A stretch of 32,267 nt of DNA, taken from contig CALXHN010000016.1 in the NCBI GenBank assembly GCA_944388105.1, positions 1 to 32,267 of the forward strand, read 5' to 3'. This document shows positions 7,240 through 14,658 of the stretch, one piece after another; position 1 is the first letter of the stretch; the number at the start of each line of letters is the position of its first letter. The notes under the pieces were generated by a model. That model did not search any database. It was not told the DNA's origin and saw nothing but the letters and a program-made list of their open reading frames with translations. The translations under genes and the position numbers were made by a program. Origin of the DNA: an uncultured Gemmiger sp. Lineage in GTDB: Bacteria > Bacillota > Clostridia > Oscillospirales > Ruminococcaceae.

Positions 7240-7986
7240 TCACTCCCGCGTCCGTGCCCGATCCGCCGGACGCAGTTTCTGGCAATACTGGGTGCAAAGC
7301 TTGTCGGTACACTGCGAGCACTGCAGGGCCACGTTGGAATGATCCCAGAAGCGTTCCGGGTACATCATAACGCACAGTTCCCACACCAGCCAAGCGGCAA
7401 TGGACATAAGCACCAACGAGGTGGCGAAGAATCCCCCCATAAAAATCAGCGGCGAAAACATCATCAGGTGGTCCCAGTTGAAGATGCGGCAGGTGGTGCA
7501 GCAGCGGTTTTTCATAATGAGACGGAACGGGCACCAGATCAGCACGCAGATCAGATCACAGACATAAAAGAACACCGAGATCATGAACAGGGTGATTTTA
7601 TCGATCACGCCGGCATAATGCAGCACACCGATGGCAGCGATCAGGGCGCACCAGATCAGAAACACTTTGTACGCCGCTTTGGTTGTGGCCACGATATAAC
7701 TTTTGAGGGCTTCGTAGTTGATTTTTTCCCGGATAGGCCGAAAACGATTGGCAAAGAGTTTCTGGGACCCAAGCGGCACCTTGTTTTTGATGGGAAATAT
7801 CTGCAGGATCATATCCATGACCCAAACAAACCACAAAAGATGCAGCGGAGAAAATGTTCTGAAGAAATTCATGCCTTCCAGCACCGTGAAAACACCGCGC
7901 CGAAATACACACGCAAGGGTGCACAGCAGGAAAATCAGACTCCGCCCCACCAGGCGGGCCACATAAATTTTTCTGGTCCTGGACAT
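7240..7986 (-). CDS. Membrane protein of unknown function with two cysteine clusters
   Basis: 248 residues; ATG 7986 follows AAGAGG by 6 bases. I do not recognise the family. Hydrophobic helices lie at about 14-28, 48-64, 106-123, 130-150 and 175-205. Two groups of cysteines stand out: C152, C162, C163 and C166 (WCPF then NRCCTTCRIFNWD) between helices, and C223, C226, C231 and C235 (CSQCTDKLCTQYC) in the basic C-terminal tail. The second has the CxxCx4Cx3C spacing of a metal or Fe-S binding site. Both groups probably face the cytoplasm, judging by the basic residues around them, so the protein could bind a metal or cluster or be a small redox carrier. No promoter is obvious in the 66 bases upstream; transcription may read through from the tRNA-Leu unit. 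Confidence 0.7.
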   Translation of the reverse strand: MSRTRKIYVARLVGRSLIFLLCTLACVFRRGVFTVLEGMNFFRTFSPLHLLWFVWVMDMILQIFPIKNKVPLGSQKLFANRFRPIREKINYEALKSYIVATTKAAYKVFLIWCALIAAIGVLHYAGVIDKITLFMISVFFYVCDLICVLIWCPFRLIMKNRCCTTCRIFNWDHLMMFSPLIFMGGFFATSLVLMSIAAWLVWELCVMMYPERFWDHSNVALQCSQCTDKLCTQYCQKLRPADRARTRE

Positions 7987-8052
7987 GACTGCCTCTTTCC
8001 TGTACAGCCGGAAAACGGTGTCCCGTTCCGTGCGAGAGTTTGCCGGATAAAG

Positions 8053-8084
8053 AAAATCCCGAACGCGGAAGCGTTCGGGATTTT
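8053..8084 (-). terminator. Terminator of tRNA-Leu copy 1
   Basis: A perfect 14-bp stem (8053-8066 with 8071-8084) with loop GGAA read on plus. It touches the encoded CCA of the tRNA, and four T close the 3' arm. Confidence 0.85.
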
Positions 8085-8170
8085 GGTGCGGATGAAGGGA
8101 TTTGAACCCACACTCTTTTAAGGGAACTAGAACCTGAATCTAGCGCGTCTGCCAGTTCCGCCACATCCGC
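8084..8170 (-). tRNA. tRNA-Leu (anticodon CAG), copy 1
   Basis: 87 bases including encoded CCA. Acceptor GCGGATG pairs with CATCCGC, discriminator A. The anticodon stem CTAGA/TCTAG encloses TTCAGGT, giving anticodon CAG, which reads CUG. A long variable arm typical of class II tRNAs and the T loop GGTTCAAATCC are present. Confidence 0.96.
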
Positions 8171-8209
8171 ATATTGTTTTGTCAGCCGGTCACCCGGGCG
8201 ACATGTATT

Positions 8210-8238
8210 ATTATACACATGCTCCCGGGATTTGTCAA
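8210..8238 (-). promoter_or_regulatory. Promoter of tRNA-Leu copy 1
   Basis: Perfect consensus on minus: TTGACA (8233-8238), 17 bases, TATAAT (8210-8215). The tRNA begins 40 bases downstream. Confidence 0.9.
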
Positions 8239-8302
8239 TACTTTTATTAAGAACTTATTTTCCCCTGTTTTTCGCTATTTGCCGCACCTTGTCGGGCAAC
8301 AA

Positions 8303-8334
8303 AAAATCCCGGGCGCCAAAGCGTCCGGGATTTT
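8303..8334 (-). terminator. Terminator of tRNA-Leu copy 2
   Basis: A 14-bp stem (8303-8316 with 8321-8334, one G-T pair) and a 4-base loop, abutting the tRNA 3' end as in copy 1. Confidence 0.82.
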
Positions 8335-8420
8335 GGTGCGGATGAAGGGATTTGAACCCACACTCTTTTAAGGGAACTAGAACCTGAATCTAGCGCGTCT
8401 GCCAGTTCCGCCACATCCGC
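8334..8420 (-). tRNA. tRNA-Leu (anticodon CAG), copy 2
   Basis: 87 bases, identical to the copy at 8084-8170, with the same CAG anticodon and encoded CCA. It is transcribed first in the minus direction, but from its own promoter. Confidence 0.96.
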
Positions 8421-8461
8421 ATATTCTGTTCGTCGGCAGGTCTCCCTGAGCGACGAATATT

Positions 8462-8490
8462 ATTATACACACCGGCCCATGGTTTGTCAA
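8462..8490 (-). promoter_or_regulatory. Promoter of tRNA-Leu copy 2
   Basis: Perfect consensus on minus: TTGACA (8485-8490), 17 bases, TATAAT (8462-8467). Confidence 0.9.
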
Positions 8491-8601
8491 CACCTTTTTT
8501 GAAAAAAATTCCATGCCCCTGTAATCGATACGCTTTCCTGTGTAGCGTCGTTTATTTACAATTCAGAAACAGTGTTACCGGTTTTCCATTTTCCGTTTCC
8601 A

Positions 8602-8610
8602 TGCTATAAT
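8602..8610 (+). promoter_or_regulatory. Extended -10 promoter of the DUF975-type gene
   Basis: TGCTATAAT, an extended -10; the -35 candidate TTTTCC (8582-8587) is weak. The start codon lies about 49 bases downstream. Confidence 0.65.
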
Positions 8611-8658
8611 AAGGGAAAACTTCGGCCCTTGCTGGCCATTTCCGGGAGGATCTTTCTT

Positions 8659-9447
8659 ATGTGGACTTGTTCGCTTTTGAAGCAGAATGCCAGACAGGCG
8701 TTGTCCGGTACATACTGGCGCACTTTTGCCCTGTGCCTTCTGCTGGCTATTGTGGGCGTGGGCGACTATTCGGTTACTGCCTCGTATCATTTTGAAACCG
8801 AGGTCGACCGCCTGAACACCATGTTCCGCGGCAGAGTCTGGACCGGGGAGGCTGCCCAGGCCGACATCTGGCAGCAGCTGGCCGGAATCCCCGCTGCCGT
8901 ATGGAGCATTGTGTTTGTCATCCTGCTCATATCCGTGGTGATCGCTGTGCTGTGGGCCGCCTTTGTCGCTGCGCCCCTGGAAGTGGGACGCAACCGCTTC
9001 TTCATGGAGAACCGCCAGAGCCCTGCACCGCTGCGCACCGTCACCACCGTTTTCCGTACCCCCTATCTGAACATGGTCAAGGTGAAATTTCTGGTTGACC
9101 TGAAGATTGTGCTGGGACTTTTCCTGCTGGTGATCCCCGGCATCTACTGGGCGTACTGCTATCTGATGGTCCCCTATCTGCTGGCGGAAAATCCCTACAT
9201 GAGCACCACCCGCGCCATGCAGCTGAGCCGCGAGATGATGCACGGCGAAAAGTGGCACGCCTTCTTGCTGCGTCTTTCCTTCGTGGGCTGGGTCATTCTG
9301 GGCATGCTGACCCTTGGGATCGGGCTTCTGTTTCTGGAACCCTACTATCAGGCAACCATGGCGGAACTGTATGCCGCTTTGCGCAGCAAAGCCTTTGCCA
9401 TGAACCTGACCGATGCCAGTGAGCTGGGCGGTTTTGTGCGCCACTGA
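8659..9447 (+). CDS. DUF975-family integral membrane protein
   Basis: 262 residues from ATG 8659, with GGGAGGA 10 bases upstream; the frame is open from 8572 but lacks another ribosome site. The N-terminal LLKQNARQALSGTYWRTFAL resembles the start of DUF975 proteins (a helix followed by a W-containing turn into TM1). Four to five membrane helices follow, at about 27-40, 85-110, 155-180, 215-240 and 240-252. The C-terminal stretch GLLFLEPYYQATMAELYAAL matches the conserved end of the family. Function is not established; members are common in Firmicutes. It is monocistronic: tRNA-Ser with its own promoter begins just after it. Confidence 0.78.
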   Translation: MWTCSLLKQNARQALSGTYWRTFALCLLLAIVGVGDYSVTASYHFETEVDRLNTMFRGRVWTGEAAQADIWQQLAGIPAAVWSIVFVILLISVVIAVLWAAFVAAPLEVGRNRFFMENRQSPAPLRTVTTVFRTPYLNMVKVKFLVDLKIVLGLFLLVIPGIYWAYCYLMVPYLLAENPYMSTTRAMQLSREMMHGEKWHAFLLRLSFVGWVILGMLTLGIGLLFLEPYYQATMAELYAALRSKAFAMNLTDASELGGFVRH

Positions 9448-9475
9448 TATCCGAAGAAAAAAGTCAAAAAAACAC

Positions 9476-9504
9476 TTGACAGTTGGCTCGGACCTTGCTA
9501 TAAT
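9476..9504 (+). promoter_or_regulatory. Promoter of tRNA-Ser
   Basis: TTGACA (9476-9481), 17 bases, TATAAT (9499-9504), also with TGC ahead of the -10. The tRNA begins 33 bases downstream. Confidence 0.92.
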
Positions 9505-9537
9505 AACTCTTGCAGTTTGGCGTTGCCGAGCTGCTAT

Positions 9538-9629
9538 GGAAAGATGGCTGAGCTGGTCTAAGGCGCACGACTGGAAATCGTGTAGGGCCCTGAAAGCCCT
9601 CGAGGGTTCGAATCCCTCTCTTTCCGCCA
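9538..9629 (+). tRNA. tRNA-Ser (anticodon GGA)
   Basis: 92 bases including encoded CCA. Acceptor GGAAAGA pairs with TCTTTCC, discriminator G. The anticodon stem CACGA/TCGTG encloses CTGGAAA, giving anticodon GGA. The long variable arm and the T arm GAGGGTTCGAATCCCTC are typical of tRNA-Ser. Confidence 0.96.
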
Positions 9630-9630
9630 G

Positions 9631-9662
9631 AAAAACCTTTCGGAAATTCCGAAAGGTTTTTT
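9631..9662 (+). terminator. Terminator of tRNA-Ser
   Basis: A perfect 14-bp stem (9631-9644 with 9648-9661) with a 3-base loop, running into a T-rich stretch. Confidence 0.9.
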
Positions 9663-9711
9663 CTTTTATAATTTTCTTTCTGCTTACAGGACAGAGTTCT
9701 TCCTGCCACGC

Positions 9712-9754
9712 AAAAACAGCCGCCTTCCCTGCATTGGGGAAGGCGGCTGTTTTT
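9712..9754 (-). terminator. Terminator of the RNase R gene
   Basis: An 18-bp stem (9712-9729 with 9737-9754) with a 7-base loop, flanked by A runs and T runs on both sides. It sits 17 bases after the rnr stop codon and can also act on plus. Confidence 0.9.
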
Positions 9755-9770
9755 CAGTCAGAATCAGAAA

Positions 9771-11894
9771 TCACTGAGGCATGAACTCAAAATCAATGCG
9801 GCCCAGAGGCACATCGGCTCCGGCAACCTTGACCTTGATGGGGCTGCCCAGCATCCAGGTACGGCCGGTGAGCGGGTCGGTCAGGGATACGCCCTCGGTG
9901 ACGGCGGCTTCCCCCTTGCACAGCTGGGCAGCAGGCACAAACCCTTCCACCGTGTTGTCCAGGGCCACAAAGACGCCCCGGGCGGTGATGCCGGAGATGG
10001 TGCCGTCATAGACCTCGCCCAGATGGCCATGCATATACTCGGCCTTGTACAGGTCTTCCACGTCGCGCTCAATGCGCACGGCGTCCACTTCCTTGCGGCT
10101 GGACTGCTCGCTGGCATGGGTGGCAAACTCGGTATAATTCTTGACCAGACGTTCATGCGGTGCCCCCACCAGCATATCGGTCAGGATACGGTGAATGGCC
10201 AGGTCAGGGTACCGGCGGATGGGGCTGGTAAAGTGCGCATAGTCCTTGAGCACCAGGCCAAAGTGGCCCAGAGGCTCCGGGCTGTACCGGGCTTTCTGCA
10301 TGCTGCGCAGGATACCGGTATGCACCGGAATGCGGATGGGAGTATCACGGGTCTCATCCAGCAGGGCGGACAGCTCCAGCTGGGTGGGGATTTCGCCCTT
10401 GAACACCGGGTTCAGGCCGCAGGCTTTCAGGGTAGCCCGGAGCTTTTCCATCTTTTCGGCATCAGGGGCTTCGTGTACACGGTAAACGAAGGGCACGCGA
10501 TGGGTGCGGCCGGCGTTGGCCGCGCACTGGTTGGCCAGCAGCATGAATTCCTCGATCATGCACTCGGACACGCCGCGGCCGCGCTTGACGATGTCCACGC
10601 AGCGCCCGGTCTCGGGATCGATGACCAGCTTGGCTTCATCCGACTCGATCTCCATGCTGCCGCGTTCCCGCCGCAGGGCCAGCCGCTTTTCGTACAGCTC
10701 ATTCATCACCGGCAGCTGGGCCAGGACTTCGCTGTATTTATTCTGCAGGTCCTCCCCTGCCGTGCCGTCCAGCAGGGCGTTGATCTCCTTATACACGCCC
10801 TTGACACGGCTGCGGATGACCGTCTTGACAAACTGGTAGCCATGGATGTTGCCCTTTTCGTCCAGGCGCATCAGGCAGGAGAAAGCCAGCCGGTCTTCCC
10901 CTTCGTTCAGGCTGCAGATGCCGTTGGACAGCTGCTGGGGCAGCATGGGGATGACCTTGTCCGCATAATAAATGCTGGTGGCTCGCTCGTAAGCTTCCTT
11001 GTCCAGCGCCGTGTCCGGACGGACATAGTGGCTCACATCCGCGATGTGAACCCCCAGTTCATAGCCGCCATCCTGCAGATGCATCAGGCTGATGGCGTCG
11101 TCGATATCCTTGGTCTCGGCACTGTCGATGGTGAAGATGGGCAATCCCCGCAGATCCATGCGGTGCGCCGCTTCGGCGGGATCGATCCGGGCGTTGTCAT
11201 AGGCAGAAGCTTCCTGCATGACTTCGTCCGGGAATTCCTGCCGCACATCGCGGCCATAAAGAATGGCCTTGGCACACTCACAGGCATAATCGGAGGAACC
11301 GAACCGCTCGGTGACGGCAGCGCGGTGGTCCATGTGACGGCCGCCGCGGCCGGTGAGCACAGCGCCCACTTTGTCGCCCAGCTGGGCGCCGTTGATGGCC
11401 TTCTTGTCCAGAATGATGCGCACGTCCCGGCAGCCATCCGGCTCCACCGCCATACGGCCGTCATCGGTCATGGTGATGGTACCGGCAAAGCTGTTGTGGG
11501 GCTCGGTGACTTCCAGCACTTCGCCTTCTGCGCTGCCCTCTACCCGGGGACGCTCAAACAGTTTGACCAGGATCTTGTCATGGGGCATGGCACCATGGAG
11601 GGCGCGGCCGGGGATGAAGATATCGCCGGTGCCATCGTCCCGGGCGGCAAAGCCGAAGCGTGCCGCCAGCTTGACCAGGGTGCAAGGAATGCCCGCCGGG
11701 GCAGATTCGTTTTCGATGGTGGCAAGACCCGGGGCATACTGGCCGTCACGCACGGTCAGCAGGCCGGTGGCCACCATGCCGGACACGGTGCTGCGCAGAC
11801 GGGTGTTGTCCACCTGCAGGTTGTTCTGCAGTTCCCGCAGGGTGTGGGGGCGCCGCTTGACGGCATTGAGAATATTTTTTTGCAGTGGTGTCAT
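9771..11894 (-). CDS. rnr: Ribonuclease R (VacB), 3'-5' exoribonuclease
   Basis: 707 residues, ATG 11894 after GGGAGGAG. RNase R degrades structured RNA and takes part in rRNA and tmRNA quality control. Domains: N-terminal winged helix (about 1-60), cold-shock-type RNA-binding domains (about 65-200), and the RNB catalytic domain from about 235. RNB holds the magnesium-binding aspartates in TIDSAETKDIDDAIS (D257, D263, D265 and D266), HIADVSHYV, and YAHFTSPIRRYPDL. A C-terminal S1 domain starts near 615 (GEVYDGTISGITARGVFVAL). There is no basic tail after S1, unlike E. coli RNase R. In many Firmicutes the order is secG-rnr-smpB; secG is upstream here, but smpB is replaced by the terminator and tRNA-Ser. 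Confidence 0.96.
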   Translation of the reverse strand: MTPLQKNILNAVKRRPHTLRELQNNLQVDNTRLRSTVSGMVATGLLTVRDGQYAPGLATIENESAPAGIPCTLVKLAARFGFAARDDGTGDIFIPGRALHGAMPHDKILVKLFERPRVEGSAEGEVLEVTEPHNSFAGTITMTDDGRMAVEPDGCRDVRIILDKKAINGAQLGDKVGAVLTGRGGRHMDHRAAVTERFGSSDYACECAKAILYGRDVRQEFPDEVMQEASAYDNARIDPAEAAHRMDLRGLPIFTIDSAETKDIDDAISLMHLQDGGYELGVHIADVSHYVRPDTALDKEAYERATSIYYADKVIPMLPQQLSNGICSLNEGEDRLAFSCLMRLDEKGNIHGYQFVKTVIRSRVKGVYKEINALLDGTAGEDLQNKYSEVLAQLPVMNELYEKRLALRRERGSMEIESDEAKLVIDPETGRCVDIVKRGRGVSECMIEEFMLLANQCAANAGRTHRVPFVYRVHEAPDAEKMEKLRATLKACGLNPVFKGEIPTQLELSALLDETRDTPIRIPVHTGILRSMQKARYSPEPLGHFGLVLKDYAHFTSPIRRYPDLAIHRILTDMLVGAPHERLVKNYTEFATHASEQSSRKEVDAVRIERDVEDLYKAEYMHGHLGEVYDGTISGITARGVFVALDNTVEGFVPAAQLCKGEAAVTEGVSLTDPLTGRTWMLGSPIKVKVAGADVPLGRIDFEFMPQ

Positions 11895-11993
11895 GTGGTA
11901 TTTACTCCTCCCTGACGTCGCCCCGTCGGCCGGCGGGGCCCTTCCGTGCGGGTCTGGCCCGCAAAACCTTCTTCTTTATGAACTTTCCCATAA

Positions 11994-12025
11994 AAAACGG
12001 CCCGCGGGTTCCGGCGGGCCGTTTT
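11994..12025 (-). terminator. Terminator after secG
   Basis: A 12-bp stem (11994-12005 with 12014-12025), GC-rich, with an 8-base loop and T run on minus (11992-11997). It separates secG from rnr, so rnr needs read-through or its own promoter, which I could not identify in 11895-11990. Confidence 0.85.
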
Positions 12026-12037
12026 CTGTCAAATGGA

Positions 12038-12283
12038 TTACAGGCGGGCGTTGACAACGCTGACGACCAGCGCGGCAATCAGGAACACAGCGCCCAGAAT
12101 CTTGGTGAACTTGGCCAGCTTGGCATCCAGGCCGCGCTCACGGCCGGCAGCCATGAAGCTGTTGTCGCCCATAATGGCACTGGAAAGGCCGCGGCCCTTC
12201 TGCTCCTGCGCCAGGGTGAACACAACGATCAACAGGCAGGCGATGATGAGGATCACGCCGAACACGATTTCATAGATTCCCAT
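12038..12283 (-). CDS. secG: Preprotein translocase subunit SecG
   Basis: 81 residues. ATG 12283 is preceded by AAGGAG at 8 bases; a GTG at 12292 overlaps that site and is rejected. SecG is the small accessory subunit of the SecYEG channel. Two membrane helices are visible, at about 3-24 (YEIVFGVILIIACLLIVVFTL) and 59-76 (ILGAVFLIAALVVSVVN). They are joined by the glycine-rich cytoplasmic loop QEQKGRGLSSAIMGD, the family signature. Length is normal for Firmicutes. Confidence 0.95.
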   Translation of the reverse strand: MGIYEIVFGVILIIACLLIVVFTLAQEQKGRGLSSAIMGDNSFMAAGRERGLDAKLAKFTKILGAVFLIAALVVSVVNARL

Positions 12284-12317
12284 TTGTAGCACTCCTTCAA
12301 AGTCTCATGCAGGATAT

Positions 12318-12346
12318 ACTATACCACACCCTATCCCGAATTGCAA
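12318..12346 (-). promoter_or_regulatory. Promoter of secG
   Basis: TTGCAA (12341-12346 on minus), 17 bases, TATAGT (12318-12323) with TGG just before it, an extended -10. The ATG is 35 bases downstream. Confidence 0.75.
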
Positions 12347-12388
12347 GAAAATTTTGGCGTGGTTTCTTCAAAAATACGCTCCGTCCCT

Positions 12389-14644
12389 TTACAGGGTCAT
12401 CTGCTCCACGCTGTCAGTCTCCTTGAGCAGGGCACCGGCAGCCGGCAGGGTGCGCACACGATAGCGATGGGGATCGGCCAGTTCCAGCCCCGCCGCAGGA
12501 CGCACCCGGGTGATGCGGGAATTCTTTTTCAGGTTGACCACATTGACACCGGCGGTGTCCCGGGTGGTCTTTTCGGGGATGAGGGCGCTGCCGGCCAACA
12601 ACAGACGGGTGGTGGCCGGACCCGCATTGACGAAGATGGCCAGCTCCTGTTCCTCGGTCAGATGGAGGATGGCCGCCAGCTCCGCCTTGTCGCTGTAGGC
12701 CTTGAGCAGCTTGCGGCGGTTCTGCTTGGTCTGGTAGCTGGTCAGAGGCACCTTGGCACATTTGCCGTTCTGGAAGAAGAAGAACATGTGGCCGCTGTAA
12801 TCGGCGGTCACGGCCATGAAGACGGGCACTTCCCCGTCGTCCATGCCCAGGGTGGAGGCAACATAATCCCCCAGCACGCTGGCCTTGGAGTCGGAGAAAT
12901 CCGCCGCGCGGGTCTTGTAGACCTGGGCGTGGTTAGTGAAAAAGAGCAGCTCCACGCTGTTGGTGGACTCACAGGTAAAGGCGATCTCGTCCCCGTCCTT
13001 GAGTTTCTGCTCACCGGACATGCGCAGGCTCTGGGGGGTGATCTTCTTGAAATAGCCTTCCCGGGTGAAGAAGAGATGCACGGGATAGTCCGGAATCTCC
13101 TGCTGCTCCTCCTCTGCACTCTCCTCCGGCAGGTCGTACAGAATCTCGCACCGGCGAGGTTTGCCGTACTTCTGGGCCACCTCGGTGAGTTCCTTCATGA
13201 TGATCTTGTTGATGCGGGCCGGACGCTTGAGGATGTCTTCCAGGTCGGCGATCTCCTTTTCCAGCTCCTCGATCTCCTCGGTGCGTTTGAGGATGTATTC
13301 CCGGTTGAGGTGCCGCAGCTTGATCTCGGCCACATACTCGGCCTGGACTTCGTCGATGCCGAAGCCAATCATCAGGTTGGGGACGACCTCACTCTCCTCA
13401 GCGGTCTCCCGGACGATGCGGATGGCTTTGTCGATATCCAGCAGGATGGCCTCCAGACCGCGCAGCAGGTGCAGACGCTTCTGCTTGCCCTGGAGGTCAT
13501 GGTAGGTACGGCGGCGCACGCATTCAGCCCGGAAAGCCGCCCATTCCAGCAGGATGCCCCGCACGCCCAGCACCCGGGGCTGGCCGCCGATAAGCAGGTT
13601 GAAGTTGCAGGCAAAGGAGTCTTCCAGCGGGGTGGCCTTGAACAGCCGTGCCATGAGTTTGTCCGGGTCCTGACCACGCTTGAGATCAATGGTCAGTTTG
13701 AGGCCGTTCAGGTCGGTCTCATCGCGCATATCGCTGATTTCCCGGATCTTGCCCGCCTTGACCAGCTCGGTGATCTTGTCCATGATGGCTTCCACCGTGG
13801 TGGTGGGCGGGATGCGGGTGATGTCGATGCAGTTGTTTTCCTTGTCATAGGACCAGGCAGCCCGAACCCGGATGCTGCCCCGGCCGTTTTCCAGCACGTT
13901 CTTCATCTCGGCAGCATCATACAGGATACTGCCGCCGCCCACAAAATCCGGGGCGGGCAGCAGCTGCATCAGGTCGGCGTTCTCATCCTTCATCAGGGCG
14001 ATGGTGGCATTGCACAGTTCGGCCAGATTGAAGGAACAGATGTTGGAGGCCATGCCTACGGCGATGCCCAGGGTGTTGTTGGCCAGGATGGTGGGGAAAG
14101 TCACCGGCAGCAGGGTGGGCTCGGTGGTGGTGCCGTCATAGTTGGGCACGAAATCCACCGTATCCTTGTCGATGTCCCGGAAAAGTTCCTCGCATACCGG
14201 TTCCAGCTTGGCTTCGGTGTAACGGGCGGCAGCGTAGGCCATATCCCGGCTGTACGCCTTGCCGAAGTTGCCCTTGGAGTCCACGAAGGGCACCAGCAGG
14301 CTTTCGTTGGAGCGACCCATACGCACCATGGTATCGTAGATGGCAGCATCACCATGAGGGTTCAGGTGCATGGTGCTGCCCACGATGTTGGCGCTCTTGG
14401 TGCGTGCCCCTTTGAGCAGGCCCATCCCGTACATGGTGTACAGCAGCTTGCGGTGGGCGGGCTTGAAGCCGTCGATCTCCGGCAGGGCGCGGGAGACGAT
14501 CACGCTCATCGCATACGGCATATAGTTGGTTTCCAGCGTCTGGGTGATGGGGCTTTCGATCACTTCGCCCGCCGAGAGGATCTCTACATTATCCCCCAGC
14601 TGCGGGCGGGCAGGCGCCTGTTTCTTTTCACGTTTTTTTGCCAT
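12389..14644 (-). CDS. Type IIA DNA topoisomerase subunit A (GyrA/ParC-like)
   Basis: 751 residues, ATG 14644 after GGGGAGG. This subunit cuts and rejoins DNA. The catalytic tyrosine is Y142 in AARYTEAKL with R141 before it. The quinolone-determining region reads NPHGDAAIYDTMVRMGR (95-111), with Ala100 where E. coli GyrA has Ser83 and Asp104 at the Asp87 position. A coiled coil with EEIEELEKEIADLEDIL lies at about 440-470. The C-terminal beta-pinwheel-like region (about 510-735) is short and lacks a canonical GyrA box, which points to a ParC-like enzyme or a clade-specific second topoisomerase rather than gyrase. It is 14 bases downstream of its B-subunit partner, so the two are an operon. 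I leave the symbol open for that reason. Confidence 0.9.
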   Translation of the reverse strand: MAKKREKKQAPARPQLGDNVEILSAGEVIESPITQTLETNYMPYAMSVIVSRALPEIDGFKPAHRKLLYTMYGMGLLKGARTKSANIVGSTMHLNPHGDAAIYDTMVRMGRSNESLLVPFVDSKGNFGKAYSRDMAYAAARYTEAKLEPVCEELFRDIDKDTVDFVPNYDGTTTEPTLLPVTFPTILANNTLGIAVGMASNICSFNLAELCNATIALMKDENADLMQLLPAPDFVGGGSILYDAAEMKNVLENGRGSIRVRAAWSYDKENNCIDITRIPPTTTVEAIMDKITELVKAGKIREISDMRDETDLNGLKLTIDLKRGQDPDKLMARLFKATPLEDSFACNFNLLIGGQPRVLGVRGILLEWAAFRAECVRRRTYHDLQGKQKRLHLLRGLEAILLDIDKAIRIVRETAEESEVVPNLMIGFGIDEVQAEYVAEIKLRHLNREYILKRTEEIEELEKEIADLEDILKRPARINKIIMKELTEVAQKYGKPRRCEILYDLPEESAEEEQQEIPDYPVHLFFTREGYFKKITPQSLRMSGEQKLKDGDEIAFTCESTNSVELLFFTNHAQVYKTRAADFSDSKASVLGDYVASTLGMDDGEVPVFMAVTADYSGHMFFFFQNGKCAKVPLTSYQTKQNRRKLLKAYSDKAELAAILHLTEEQELAIFVNAGPATTRLLLAGSALIPEKTTRDTAGVNVVNLKKNSRITRVRPAAGLELADPHRYRVRTLPAAGALLKETDSVEQMTL

Positions 14645-14658
14645 GGTTCCTCCCCTTG

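Larger units (their letters stand above)
8053..8490 (-). repeat. Tandem duplication of a promoter-tRNA-Leu-terminator unit
   Basis: Two units lie exactly 250 bases apart (tRNAs at 8084 and 8334). The 87-base tRNA sequences are identical, as is the TATTATACACA core of the promoters. The terminators share most of their stem, while the remaining leader sequence has diverged. This fits an old tandem duplication whose tRNA part is held identical by selection or gene conversion. Confidence 0.8.
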
